Origin: RPRB01 sp035543115
GTDB taxonomy: Bacteria > Myxococcota > Myxococcia > Myxococcales > Myxococcaceae
Length of the DNA stretch: 64,000 nt
Direction: 5' to 3'
Assembly (NCBI GenBank): GCA_035543115.1
Contig: DATKKF010000037.1
Coordinates: 1-64,000 of the forward strand
Below the pieces are notes generated by a model, which worked only from the letters and a program-made list of their open reading frames with translations, was not told the origin of the DNA and searched no databases. Shown here in pieces: positions 17,580 through 26,291 of the stretch. Numbering within the stretch: position 1 is the first letter of the stretch; every line of letters starts with the position of its first letter. Made by a program: the position numbers and the translations under genes.

Positions 17580-18964
17580 TGCTGCGCACCCTGGCCGGCC
17601 TCTCGCTGCTCGGCTCCACCCTCGCCCTCGCCGCGCCGGAGACCCCGCCGGTCCCCGGACCGACCCCGCCCTTCGAGCTCCCGGCCACCACGCGGTTCAA
17701 GCTCCGGAACGGAGTCCAGGTCACGCTGGTCCCGTACGGCGCCGTGCCCAAGTCGAACGTCTCGCTGGTGGTGCGTCTCGGAAACGTGGACGAGCCCGCG
17801 GGGCAGACCGGCCTGACCGACCTCACCGGCAAGCTGCTGCTCCAGGGCACCGGGACGAAGAGCGCGATCCAGGTCGCCGAGGTTGCGGCGAAGCTCGGCG
17901 GTGCGGTGGCGGTGAACGTGCGCGAGGACGAGACCTCGCTGGAGATGGAATGCCTCGGCGACTCGACCGCCGAGGCGGTGAGGCTGGTCGCGGAGGTCGC
18001 GCGCACCCCGTCCTTCCCCGCGGCCGAGCTGGCGCGTCTCAAGGGCGACCTCCTGCGCGAGGTGGCGATCCAGCGGAGTCAGCCACAGCCCCTGGCCGAG
18101 GAGGCGTTCGCCCGGGCCATCTATGGAAGCCACCCCTACGGCCGGGTGCTCCCGGTCGCCGCGGAGGTGGAGACGTTCACCCTGGAGCAGGCGCGCCAGC
18201 TGTGGACGCGATACGCGGGCGCGGACCGGGCGCACCTCTACGTGGTGGGGCGCTTCGATCCGGCCGCGGTGCGCGCGGCCATCGAGGAGGCATTCGGCGG
18301 CTGGGGCAAGGCGAAGGCGCCGGCCAGGCCCAGGCCCACTCCGCACGCGGGCAAGCGGGTCTTCCTCGTGGACCGGCCGGGCGCGGTCCAGTCGACGGTG
18401 CGCATCGGCTTGCCGGTCGTGCCCCCCACCTCGCCGGACTACATCCCGCTGGTGGTCACCGACACGCTGCTCGGCGGAAGCTTCGGCAGCCGCATCACCG
18501 CCAACATCCGGGAGAAGCACGGCTACACCTACTCGCCGCGGAGCGCGCTGGGAGTCCACCCCGGCGTGGGCGTCTGGGTCGAGCAGGCGGACGTCACCAC
18601 CAAGGACACGGCCGCCGCGCTGCGGGAGGTGCTGGCGGAGGTCGAGCATCTCCGGAAGGAGCCTCCCACCGCCGAGGAGCTCACCGGGATCCAGAAGTAC
18701 GTCGCTGGAACGTTCGTGCTCCGCAACAGCAGCCGCGCCGGCATCATCGCCCAGCTGCGCTTCGTCGACCTGTACGGGCTCCCTGCGGACTGGCTCCAGA
18801 CCTACCTGCCTCGGGTGGAGGCCCTGAAGCCGGCAGACATCACCCGGGTCACTCGCCAGTACCTGGACCCATCCCGGATGACGCTGGTGGTGGTGGGCGA
18901 CCGCACCGTGGTCGAGGACTCGCTGAAGCAGTTCGGCCCGGTGAAGATCGAGGCCCCGCGCTGA
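17579..18964 (+). CDS. M16 peptidase-like protein, non-catalytic partner
   Basis: A 461-residue exported M16 homologue starting at ATG 17579 within TGATG. MLRTLAGLSLLGSTLALAAPE is a cleavable signal peptide. In the position of HxxEH it has GLTDLTGKLLLQGT, so the zinc ligands are absent. The second half keeps the conserved segment LLGGSFGSRITANIREKHGYTYSP, the substrate-contact R/Y region seen in inactive partners such as the beta subunit of mitochondrial processing peptidase and bacterial PqqF/AlbF-type pairs. It probably forms a heterodimer with the preceding catalytic subunit outside the inner membrane. Confidence 0.93.
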   Translation: MLRTLAGLSLLGSTLALAAPETPPVPGPTPPFELPATTRFKLRNGVQVTLVPYGAVPKSNVSLVVRLGNVDEPAGQTGLTDLTGKLLLQGTGTKSAIQVAEVAAKLGGAVAVNVREDETSLEMECLGDSTAEAVRLVAEVARTPSFPAAELARLKGDLLREVAIQRSQPQPLAEEAFARAIYGSHPYGRVLPVAAEVETFTLEQARQLWTRYAGADRAHLYVVGRFDPAAVRAAIEEAFGGWGKAKAPARPRPTPHAGKRVFLVDRPGAVQSTVRIGLPVVPPTSPDYIPLVVTDTLLGGSFGSRITANIREKHGYTYSPRSALGVHPGVGVWVEQADVTTKDTAAALREVLAEVEHLRKEPPTAEELTGIQKYVAGTFVLRNSSRAGIIAQLRFVDLYGLPADWLQTYLPRVEALKPADITRVTRQYLDPSRMTLVVVGDRTVVEDSLKQFGPVKIEAPR

Positions 18965-18983
18965 GCACCGGGGAGCGGCGCGC

Positions 18984-19775
18984 TCAGCGTCCCCGCTCCA
19001 GCGCCGCCGCCATCACGTCGGCGCAGAGCCGCAGCACCTCCAGCCTGGCGTGGTGCTTGTCGTTTGCGGAGATCGGCACCCACGGCGCGTCCGGGCGGTG
19101 GGTGCGGTCGAGCATCTCGGTGACCGCGGCCTCGTAGTCCTTCCACTTGCGCCGGTTGCGCCAGTCGTCGGGGCCAATCTTGTAGTTCTTGAACCGGTCG
19201 GTCTCCCGGGCCTTGAACCGCTCGAGCTGGGTCTTCTGGTCGATGTGGAGGAAGAACTTGGTCATCTGCACGCCGTCCGAGGTGAGCATCCGCTCGAAGG
19301 CGTTGATCTCGTCGTAGGCCCGCCTCCACTCCGCCTTCTTCGCCAGCCCATCCACCCGCTCCACCAGCACCCGGCCGTACCAGCTGCGGTCGAACACCGC
19401 GACCTCGCCGCGGCCCGGGAGCCGGTTCCAGAATCGCCAGAGGTAGTGGTGGCGGCGGCTTTCCTCGTCCGGCGGGCCGATGGGCCACACCTTGTACCCT
19501 CGGGGGTCGAGCTCGGCGGTGAGCCGCTTGATGCAGCCGCCCTTCCCCGCCGCATCCCACCCCTCGAAGACGAAGATCGCGCGGTGGCCGCCCTGGAACA
19601 TCCTGACTTGAAGGCCGAAGACCTCGCGCTGCCGCCGCTTCAGCTCCTGCTCGTAGGCCTCGTCGCCCGGGACGCGGATGGAGAGGTCCACCTCGCCGAG
19701 CGAGACCGTGCCCGGCGGGTAGACCTCGTACTGGTACGCCTCGTCGACCTTCGGCTTCCGGCGGCGCTTGGCCAT
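18984..19775 (-). CDS. ppk2: Polyphosphate kinase 2 family protein
   Basis: A 263-residue PPK2-type kinase, which transfers phosphate between polyphosphate and nucleotides. The Walker A segment is FEGWDAAGKGGCIKRL (about residues 71-86), and the lid/Walker B segment is FDRSWYGRVLVERVDG (D129). Other family landmarks are YKVWPIGPPDEESRRHHYLWRFW, HIDQKTQLERFKARE and SANDKHHARLEVL. ATG 19775 gives a basic N-terminus MAKRRRKPKVDE; the longer open frame above it is antisense to other genes. PPK2 subclass (ADP or AMP acceptor) cannot be decided by eye. It converges on the M16 pair. Confidence 0.96.
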   Translation of the reverse strand: MAKRRRKPKVDEAYQYEVYPPGTVSLGEVDLSIRVPGDEAYEQELKRRQREVFGLQVRMFQGGHRAIFVFEGWDAAGKGGCIKRLTAELDPRGYKVWPIGPPDEESRRHHYLWRFWNRLPGRGEVAVFDRSWYGRVLVERVDGLAKKAEWRRAYDEINAFERMLTSDGVQMTKFFLHIDQKTQLERFKARETDRFKNYKIGPDDWRNRRKWKDYEAAVTEMLDRTHRPDAPWVPISANDKHHARLEVLRLCADVMAAALERGR

Positions 19776-19892
19776 GGCGGCTCCGTGGGTTCCCACAGCA
19801 CAGCCCAGCCGGACCGCTGCTCGCCAGTCCTTTTCCACTGCAGAGCCCGTTGCGGCCAGCCCGGTCCGCCGTCGAGAGTGCCCGCGGAGCGC

Positions 19893-20831
19893 ATGCCCCG
19901 ACCGTCCCTCGCCCTTCTCCTCCTCCCCATCTGCCTCGGCTGCGCGGCACCCGGCAGCCAGGGGTCTCGCCCGGCTGCGCCCCCCCGGCCCGAGGCGTCG
20001 CGCGCGTACGACGCCCGCTTCCCGGACCCCGGCACGCCGCTCGACGTCCAGGTGCTCTCGGCCTCCGACCGCGCGGGGACGAGCGTCGTCGAGCTGACCT
20101 ACGCCGGCGCGCCCGGCACGCCCCCCGTGCCCGCGACGCTGGTCCGCCCTCTCGAGGGAGCGAAGCGTGGGCCCGCCGTCCTCTGGGTGCACTGGCTCGG
20201 CGAGCCCGCGACGAGCAACCGGACCGAGTTCCTCGACGAGGCGGTGGCGCTGGCCCAGCTCGGCGCGGTGTCGCTCCTCGTCGACACGCTGTGGAGTCAG
20301 CCCGGGTGGTACGAGCAGCGGGCGATGGACGAGGATCCTGCGGCGTTCACCACCCAGGTGGTCTCGCTCCGGCGTGGGCTGGATCTCCTCGGACAGGAGC
20401 CCGGGGTCGACCCGGGCAAGCTGGCGGTGGTCGGTCACGATTTCGGGGGAATGACGGGGGTGCTGGCCGCGGGGGCCGATGGTCGGCCGCGCTGTCACGT
20501 GCTGCTCGCGCTCACCCCGCGCTTCGAGCAATGGATGTTCTACGATTCGAAGAAGCGGCCCACCGACGAACAGGAGTACCGGCGCCGGCTCGCCCCCCTC
20601 GATCCCATCGACGCGCTGCCGGCGCTCGAGGGTCCCCTCCTCGTCCAGCTCGCCCAGCAGGACTTCTACGTCCCCGCGGAGCAGATCGAGGTCTGGCGCA
20701 AGGCGACTGCCGGGCGCGGCGAGCTCCGCACCTACGCCACCAGCCACGCCATGGAAGCGCCCCAGGTCCGCAGGGATCGGGAGGAGTGGCTCCGTCGCAC
20801 GCTGGGCGTCGCGCATTCGAGACAGGAATAG
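19893..20831 (+). CDS. Alpha/beta hydrolase lipoprotein with Asp nucleophile
   Basis: A 312-residue exported hydrolase. ATG 19893 begins a signal peptide with lipobox (SLALLLLPICLGC, Cys at about residue 17). The nucleophile elbow reads VVGHDFGGMTG, with Asp183 where most esterases have Ser. Asp is used by epoxide hydrolases and haloalkane dehalogenases, which form an alkyl-enzyme ester. The acid is probably the Asp of QLAQQDFYVP and the base the His of TSHAMEAPQV. The overall spacing is closer to dienelactone-hydrolase-like proteins. The substrate is unknown and an inactive or altered active site is possible. Confidence 0.85.
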   Translation: MPRPSLALLLLPICLGCAAPGSQGSRPAAPPRPEASRAYDARFPDPGTPLDVQVLSASDRAGTSVVELTYAGAPGTPPVPATLVRPLEGAKRGPAVLWVHWLGEPATSNRTEFLDEAVALAQLGAVSLLVDTLWSQPGWYEQRAMDEDPAAFTTQVVSLRRGLDLLGQEPGVDPGKLAVVGHDFGGMTGVLAAGADGRPRCHVLLALTPRFEQWMFYDSKKRPTDEQEYRRRLAPLDPIDALPALEGPLLVQLAQQDFYVPAEQIEVWRKATAGRGELRTYATSHAMEAPQVRRDREEWLRRTLGVAHSRQE

Positions 20832-20899
20832 CCCGTGCGGGCAAGACGCAACCCCTTGGAGCCCCGGGGCGGCTCGCCCTGCAGAGGGAGTCTCACGCC

Positions 20900-21589
20900 T
20901 CAGTCCGTCGGCCTCGGGGGTGCCGCGCCTCCGGAGAGGAGATCCGGCAGGGGTGAGAGCGATGAGAGCGTCGCGACCGGAGGGACGCCGAGCTCGTCGC
21001 CCGCGACGCCGAGGCGGTTGATCCAGTACGTGGGGAAGCCGAACCACCCGGCACCCGCGGCGTCCCAGCCGCCATGGGCGACGAAGGCGATGCGCTCCTT
21101 CGGCAGCCGGAACGCGTCGACCGCGAGCTGGTAGGCCCTCGGGGCCGGCTTGTAGCTGCGGACCGAGTCCGTGCTCAGCGGCGCGTCCATCAGCCGGTCG
21201 AGCCCCGTGCCCTGGCTGACCGAGGCCAGCATCCCCGGCGTGAAGTTGGAGAGGAAGGCGAGCTTCAGTCCGATCGCCCGGAGCCGCGTCACCGTGGCCA
21301 CGGCCTCGGGCCAGGGGGAGAGATGAACGAGGGTCTCGAGGAACTCGCGGCGAACCCCGGCGGGGGGCGAGAGCTTCAGCATCGCGGAGGCGAAGCCGAA
21401 CGCATCGGCGCTCACCGCCTCGAAGTCGCGATACTGCCCACCCAGCACGCGGAGCCAGCTGTACTCGAAGACCCGGGTGCGCCACAGCTCCTCCAGGCGC
21501 AGGCCCTGCCCAGGGAAGAGACGCTCCGCCGTCGCTGGGAGCTGGCGGAAGTCGAGCAGCGTGAAGGCGTCGAAGGCCACGGCTTCCAC
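20900..21589 (-). CDS. HAD-superfamily hydrolase, haloacid dehalogenase type II-like
   Basis: A 229-residue HAD protein from GTG 21589. Motif I is VAFDAFTLLDF (nucleophile Asp), motif II LAFLSNFTPGML, the motif III Lys lies in VRSYKPAPRAYQLA, and the acidic region is VAHGGWDAAGAGWFGFPTYWINR. This pattern is that of 2-haloacid dehalogenase type II proteins. The frame remains open far upstream, but that part is antisense to the LysR remnant, which lies 12 bases away. Substrate unknown. Confidence 0.88.
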   Translation of the reverse strand: MEAVAFDAFTLLDFRQLPATAERLFPGQGLRLEELWRTRVFEYSWLRVLGGQYRDFEAVSADAFGFASAMLKLSPPAGVRREFLETLVHLSPWPEAVATVTRLRAIGLKLAFLSNFTPGMLASVSQGTGLDRLMDAPLSTDSVRSYKPAPRAYQLAVDAFRLPKERIAFVAHGGWDAAGAGWFGFPTYWINRLGVAGDELGVPPVATLSSLSPLPDLLSGGAAPPRPTD

Positions 21590-21601
21590 CGGTCCGGCCG
21601 C

Positions 21602-22147
21602 CGACTGCCGGCCCGCCAAACCAGCGCCCGCTGGGCCAATCTCGCGCGCGGGGAAGCGGACATCGCGCTCCGCCCCGCGGCCTTCCAGCAGCAGGCCGTC
21701 TTCCAGCGGGAAGTGGCCCGCATCGCCTATGGCCTCTTCGCCGCCCGCGACTACCTGAGAGCGCGTGGCCAGCCCGACTTCGCGCTCGGCTGCGCAGGGC
21801 ACCTGCTTCTCACGATGGACGAGGAGGTGCCGACGGCCGACCGGCCCTGGTTGCGCGAGGTGGCTGGCGAGGCGCAGCCCGGCGCTCGTACCAACGGGCG
21901 CGAGGGGCTCGCGGCGATGGCCGCCGCGGGTCTCGGTCTCGCCTGCCTGCCGCGCCTCGTCGGGGACGCCACGCCCGGACTCGAGCGGCTCGACCCGCCC
22001 GTCCCCCCTCCCGAGCGGCGGCTGTGGCTCGGAGTCCACCGCGAGGTCCGCGCCCTGCCCAGGGTCCGGGCCGCGATCGACCACCTGACCGAGCTCCTCC
22101 GGCGAGATCAGCCCAGCCTGCGGGGTGAGCAGCCGCGCCGGCCCTGA
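21602..22147 (+). pseudogene. LysR-family regulator remnant (C-terminal effector domain only)
   Basis: The plus-strand frame encodes ARWANLARGEADIALRP, then VARIAYGLFAARDYLRARG, then NGREGLAAMAAAGLGLACLP, RLWLGVHREVRALPRVRAAID and a stop at 22147. This is the order seen in LysR substrate-binding domains: geADiAlR, yglyAs..Yl, G...la.aglGla.lP, lw.v.h...r..pRvra..d. There is no start codon, no helix-turn-helix half and no first effector subdomain; the HAD gene begins 12 bases before the homology. About 180 residues remain of about 300. Probably left by a deletion or rearrangement. Confidence 0.75.
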
Positions 22148-22193
22148 CCGAGGAACGCCGTGAGCGGGCTCCGAGGGCCGCGCCCCCGGAACG

Positions 22194-23954
22194 TCAGCCG
22201 ATCTCGATTCCCAGCCGCGCCTCCATTGCCCGGAGGTGCCGGTCGATCTCCTCGGCGGTGGTGAGCTTCATCGCTTCGTCCAGCGCCTGCACCGCGTCCG
22301 CTCGCGAGCAGCGGCGGATCAGCTCCTTCACCACCGGGATCTGCCCGGCAGGCATCGACAGCTCGTCGAGGCCCAGCGCGAGCAGCATCAGGGTGAAGCG
22401 ACGGTCTCCCGCCACCTCCCCGCACATGGACACGGGGATGCCAGCAGCCTGGCCCGCGTCGGCGATGGCCTTCAAGGAGCGCAGGACCGCCAGGTGCAGC
22501 GGCTTGTACAGGTATGCGACGTCGCGGTTCTGCCGGTCGATGGCCAGCGTGTACTGGATGAGGTCGTTGGTCCCGATGCTGAAGAAGTCCGCCTCCTGGG
22601 CGAGCCGGTCGGCGATCCACGCCGCGCTGGGCGTCTCGACCATGATGCCCACCGGGAACCGGCCGCTCATCGGCACCCCCTCGCGCGACAGCTCGGACCG
22701 GCAATGCTCCAGCTCGCTCCGAGCCTCCCGTAGCTCCGCGACTCCTGACACCAGCGGAAACATGATCCGGAGGTTGCCGTGCACGCTCGCCCGGAGCAGC
22801 GCCCGCAGCTGCGAGCGGAACATCTCCCGCTGCCGGAGCGAGTAGCGGATGGCCCGCAGCCCCATCGCCGGGTTGGGCTCGCGTTCGGCCTTCCGGAAGC
22901 CAGGCATCTTGTCTCCGCCCAGGTCGACGGTGCGGATGGTCACCGGCCGCCCGCCGAGCTTCTCCAGCACGCTCCGGTAGGCGAGGTAGTGCTCCTCCTC
23001 GTTCGGCGCTTCCAGCCGGTCGAGGAAGAGGAACTCGGTCCGGTAGAGCCCGATGCCCTCGGCGCCGGCGGCGAGCAGCTCGGGGATCTCCTCCAGGAAC
23101 TCCATGTTCCCGTGCATCCGCACCCGGAACCCGTCGGTGGTCACCGCCGGCAGCTGCGCCCCCTGGAGCGCCTCGCGCCCCCGCGCCAGGAGCTTCTCCA
23201 GATCCGCCCGGATGTCGGTCAACGTCCCCGCCGGCGGGTTCACCCAGAGCAGCCCGCGCGACCCGTCCACGGCGACGATGTCGCCAGGGGAGATCTGCTC
23301 GGACACCCGCCCCGCGCCGACGACCGCAGGCGTGCTCCGCGCCCGGGCCACGATGGCGGTGTGGCTGGTCGAGCCGCCCACGTCGGTGACGAACGCCGCC
23401 ACCCGCCCGGTCCGGGCCAGCATCGCCGCGTCCGCCGGGGAGAGATCGTGGGCGACGATGACCGCGCCCTCGGGGACCTCCTCCTCGACGTCCACCACCT
23501 GGCCGAGCAGGTTCCGGACGATGCGGTCGGCGATGAAGTCCACGTCCGCCCGGCGCTCGCGGAAGTACTCGTCGGGGATCTCGTCGAAGAGGTGCTTGAT
23601 CTTCCGCGTCACCCGGCGAACCGCCCACTCGGCGTTGATCTGATCCGAGGCGATGAGCTTGTTCACCTCGTCGACCAGCATCGGGTCGCGGAGCATCAGC
23701 CGATGGGCCTCGAGGATGAGCGCGTGGTCCTTGCCATCGCTCTGCTCCAGCCGCTCCTTGAGCTCGCGCAGCTGGTGCTCGGAGAGGTCGATGGCGGTCT
23801 TGAACCGCATCAGCTCCCGCTCGACCTCCTGGACCCCGAGCTTCAGCTTCGGAGTCCGCACCCGCCGGCGGTCGAGGACGAACGCCCGCCCCACGGCCAT
23901 GCCCGGGCTCGCGCCGATGGCCTGGAGCTTGAGACTGATCGCCTGGGTGCTCAC
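22194..23954 (-). CDS. ptsI: Phosphoenolpyruvate-protein phosphotransferase (PTS Enzyme I)
   Basis: A 586-residue cytosolic Enzyme I, which takes phosphate from PEP and passes it to HPr. The N-terminus has the typical GASPGMAVGRAFV, the phosphorylated His198 sits in DVGGSTSHTAIVAR, and the PEP-binding domain shows GIGLYRTEFLFL, RTVDLGGDK, NPAMGLRAIRYSL, GTNDLIQYTLAIDRQN and SMCGEVAGD with the catalytic Cys. No GAF or nitrogen-PTS N-terminal domain is present, so it is ptsI rather than ptsP. It is the last gene of the hprK-PTS block, 10 bases after ptsH. Confidence 0.97.
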   Translation of the reverse strand: MSTQAISLKLQAIGASPGMAVGRAFVLDRRRVRTPKLKLGVQEVERELMRFKTAIDLSEHQLRELKERLEQSDGKDHALILEAHRLMLRDPMLVDEVNKLIASDQINAEWAVRRVTRKIKHLFDEIPDEYFRERRADVDFIADRIVRNLLGQVVDVEEEVPEGAVIVAHDLSPADAAMLARTGRVAAFVTDVGGSTSHTAIVARARSTPAVVGAGRVSEQISPGDIVAVDGSRGLLWVNPPAGTLTDIRADLEKLLARGREALQGAQLPAVTTDGFRVRMHGNMEFLEEIPELLAAGAEGIGLYRTEFLFLDRLEAPNEEEHYLAYRSVLEKLGGRPVTIRTVDLGGDKMPGFRKAEREPNPAMGLRAIRYSLRQREMFRSQLRALLRASVHGNLRIMFPLVSGVAELREARSELEHCRSELSREGVPMSGRFPVGIMVETPSAAWIADRLAQEADFFSIGTNDLIQYTLAIDRQNRDVAYLYKPLHLAVLRSLKAIADAGQAAGIPVSMCGEVAGDRRFTLMLLALGLDELSMPAGQIPVVKELIRRCSRADAVQALDEAMKLTTAEEIDRHLRAMEARLGIEIG

Positions 23955-23964
23955 CGGGCCATCC

Positions 23965-24249
23965 TCACTGCGCCTCCCCGAAGCGGGTGGCGATGAGCTC
24001 TCCGATCTCCCGGACGCAGTCCGCCGCGTCCGGGCCCACCGCCGACACCGTGAGCACCTGCCCCTGGGCCGCCGCCAGCATCAGCACACCCATGATCGAC
24101 TTTCCGTTCACCGTTTCCGAATCGGTCCTGAGGGTGACCTCGCACTTGCAGCGGTTGGCGAGCTGCACCAGCTGGGCGGCCGCCCGGGCGTGGAGCCCGA
24201 GTTGGTTGATGATGGTGAACTCGCCTTCCGCGCTCTCCGACGACATCAC
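23965..24249 (-). CDS. ptsH: Phosphocarrier protein HPr
   Basis: A 94-residue HPr. GLHARAAAQ holds the Enzyme I-phosphorylated histidine (His20 here, His15 in standard numbering), and NGKSIMGVLML holds the regulatory serine (Ser51 here, standard Ser46). Both sites are intact, matching the presence of HPr kinase/phosphorylase in the same gene block, so this HPr can be both a phosphate carrier and a regulatory switch. ATG 24249 or the following ATG could start it. Confidence 0.97.
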   Translation of the reverse strand: MMSSESAEGEFTIINQLGLHARAAAQLVQLANRCKCEVTLRTDSETVNGKSIMGVLMLAAAQGQVLTVSAVGPDAADCVREIGELIATRFGEAQ

Positions 24250-24264
24250 CTCTCCCCATGCATC

Positions 24265-25032
24265 CTACAGCCAGGCCCCGAGGCACCCCGCCAGCAACGC
24301 CGCCACGGCCGTGAGCACCGCGGTGGGAACCTTCCTGGCGACGAGAACGTAACTGAGCGCCCCCAGGGCGAGACAACCACCAGCGAGGAGCCACCCCCCG
24401 ACGCCCCCCTGTTGCGCCCCGAAGGCGAAGGCCAGGTACGTTGCCGCCGCACCCGCGCTGGCCGCGGCCACCGCCCGGAGGCGAGCACCCCGCGACGGAA
24501 GCCGGGCCCGGGCCACCGCCTCCACCAGACGGTCGCCCAGCTGGAGCCCCATCCGGAACAGCTGGGCGCGCAGCGTGAAGTGCACCACGTTGTACAGGAC
24601 GAGAAACAGCACGGCCGCCCAGGCCCCCAGCCAGGGCACCAGCGCCGCGCACACCGCGCCTGCCGCAGGCCGGAGCGAGAGCCAGAAGAACCCGTCGCCC
24701 AGCGCCGCCAGGGGGCCCATCAGCGCGCTCTTGAACTCGTTGACCCGGCGCGCATCCTCCTCGCCGGCTGCGATGCGCTCCTCGTGGTAGAGCACCCCGC
24801 CCACGATGGCCGCGGCGACGTAGGGGTGGGTGTTGAAGAAGGTCAGATGGCGCTGCACCGCCTCCCGCCGCCTCTGGGGATCGGGGTAGAGCCGGAGGAG
24901 CGCGGGGTAGAGCGCGTACACCAGGCCGAGGTTCTGCATCCCCTTGGGGTTCCAGCTGGCCTGGAGCAGGAGCGAGCGCAGGAAGACGCGCAGCTTCACC
25001 GAGCGCGGCAGGTGCGTTCCGGGGCCGATCAT
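24265..25032 (-). CDS. PTS mannose/fructose/sorbose-family IID component
   Basis: A 255-residue membrane component of a mannose-class PTS transporter. The start ATG 25032 overlaps the IIC stop (ATGA). The family pattern is clear: RSLLLQASWNPKGMQNLGL-like N-terminus, FFNTHPYVAAAIVGGVL, NEFKSALMGPLAALGDGFFW, then a hydrophobic C-terminal half ending ALLAGCLGAWL. Together with IIC it forms the membrane channel. Myxobacterial relatives are often thought regulatory; the presence of both membrane subunits here suggests real transport capacity, but the sugar is unknown. Confidence 0.95.
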   Translation of the reverse strand: MIGPGTHLPRSVKLRVFLRSLLLQASWNPKGMQNLGLVYALYPALLRLYPDPQRRREAVQRHLTFFNTHPYVAAAIVGGVLYHEERIAAGEEDARRVNEFKSALMGPLAALGDGFFWLSLRPAAGAVCAALVPWLGAWAAVLFLVLYNVVHFTLRAQLFRMGLQLGDRLVEAVARARLPSRGARLRAVAAASAGAAATYLAFAFGAQQGGVGGWLLAGGCLALGALSYVLVARKVPTAVLTAVAALLAGCLGAWL

Positions 25033-25742
25033 CCGGTCACCCAGGCGAGGACCAGCGTGGCCGCGGTCATCGTGGCGGCGCCCACCAGTCCCCAGAGCGC
25101 AGCGTTCCGGGCGTGCGAGCCCCGTGCCGCGATGGCCGCGGCCACCGAGGCCATCGCGGGAAACGCCCAGGCGAGCCCGCGCAGCACCACCAGCGGGACC
25201 CGCGGAAGGAGGGTGCCGATCCACAGCCCCAGCCCGGCGCAGGCGAGGTTGAGCACGAAGTAGACGAGGGCGTAGGGCCAGATGCCCCAGAGGTTCTGGC
25301 GCACCGCCCGCTCGAGCTCACCGTGCTCGGCGAGCTCCAGCCCGTGCACGCTCAGGGTCGCAGAGTAGGCCTCGACGCGGCGGTCCACCGCCCGGCCGAG
25401 CAGCCCGAGCCCGGAGAACAGGATGAGGGACAGGCTCCAGATGGCCGGTGTTCCCCCGCCGCCGGTCTGCGCGGCCATCATCGCCGCCGCGGCGGTGGTG
25501 CCGCTGGCAGCGAGGGTGTCGTTCTCGGGAAGCGCCGCGCCGAGCGAGGCCGTGCCCAGGTAGAACAGCTCGAGGATCATCCCCAGGTAGAGCCCCGTCT
25601 GGAGCTGCCCGAGCAGCAGCCCCATCCCGGTGGCGGCCACCAGCGGACGGCTGAACATCGCCTGAAGGAATGCCCGCCGTTCGAGGCTGACCAGCGTGCC
25701 CCAGGCCCCGGCGAGCGCGAGGTGGCTCCAGCCGACCTGCAT
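25029..25742 (-). CDS. PTS mannose-family IIC component
   Basis: A 237-residue polytopic membrane protein, smaller than typical ManY (about 265). Motifs include GLLLGQLQTGLYLGMILELFYLGT, the G-rich LPENDTLAASGTTAAAA, and a C-terminal hydrophobic region. It starts with MQVGWSHLALAGAWGTLVSLERRAF, preserving the mannose-class N-terminal helix. IIB ends 11 bases upstream and IID overlaps its end by 4 bases, so expression is likely coupled. Confidence 0.93.
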   Translation of the reverse strand: MQVGWSHLALAGAWGTLVSLERRAFLQAMFSRPLVAATGMGLLLGQLQTGLYLGMILELFYLGTASLGAALPENDTLAASGTTAAAAMMAAQTGGGGTPAIWSLSLILFSGLGLLGRAVDRRVEAYSATLSVHGLELAEHGELERAVRQNLWGIWPYALVYFVLNLACAGLGLWIGTLLPRVPLVVLRGLAWAFPAMASVAAAIAARGSHARNAALWGLVGAATMTAATLVLAWVTG

Positions 25743-25753
25743 GGGAGCGCTGT

Positions 25754-26236
25754 CTAGCCCTTCCCGAAGCGCTCCACCATCTCGGTGAAGGTCACCGGGC
25801 GCTCCGATGGGACTCCGCGGGCCTCGATCTCCCAGCCGGCATCATGGAGCGCCTTGAGCTGCTCCATCTCCTCGACGTTGAGGAACACCGAGGCGGACAC
25901 CTGCCGGCGCATCGGGCCGTGGTGGACGTTGCCCAGGTTCACCCGGGTCGGCGGAAGACCGGCCTTCTTCGCCTCCATGAGCGCCTGGATGTCACGGAGC
26001 AGGAGCAATGTGCGGACGCTGTCGGCGGCAATGGCCGGGTAGGGCACCGCGCGCAGCGGGCGGATGTCCACCTCGAGCTCGGGCGGGACCGCCAGGCCCA
26101 TCGCGGTCTTCATCAACGGGCTGTGCGCCGCCTCGTCGTCCGCCACCACCACCCGCGCGACCTTGAGCCCCGGCAGCCAGGCCTCGACCACCTGGCCGTG
26201 GATGAGCCGGCCGTCGATGCGAAGAAAGGAGATCAC
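25754..26236 (-). CDS. PTS mannose/sorbose-family IIB component
   Basis: A 160-residue cytosolic IIB domain protein. The phosphorylated His13 lies in the signature FLRIDGRLIHGQVVEAWLP, and VNLGNVHHGPMRRQVSASVFL matches the conserved second half (NvGgmh.....k.is.sv.l). IIB passes phosphate from IIA to the incoming sugar. Length is normal. It stands as a separate gene rather than fused to IIA, as in Firmicutes sorbose-type and many delta-proteobacterial operons. Confidence 0.95.
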   Translation of the reverse strand: MISFLRIDGRLIHGQVVEAWLPGLKVARVVVADDEAAHSPLMKTAMGLAVPPELEVDIRPLRAVPYPAIAADSVRTLLLLRDIQALMEAKKAGLPPTRVNLGNVHHGPMRRQVSASVFLNVEEMEQLKALHDAGWEIEARGVPSERPVTFTEMVERFGKG

Positions 26237-26291
26237 GTGGGCTCGGGGTCTCGAACGGGGCGGACTGTACGGATCCGCCCTGACGGTCTCC

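Noticed and set aside
18984..21485. PPK2 extended to 833 residues
   Set aside because: Only the last 263 residues match PPK2; the rest is antisense to the hydrolase and HAD genes.
21074..21601. Upstream extension of the LysR fragment
   Set aside because: The frame is open but antisense to the HAD gene, with no helix-turn-helix pattern.
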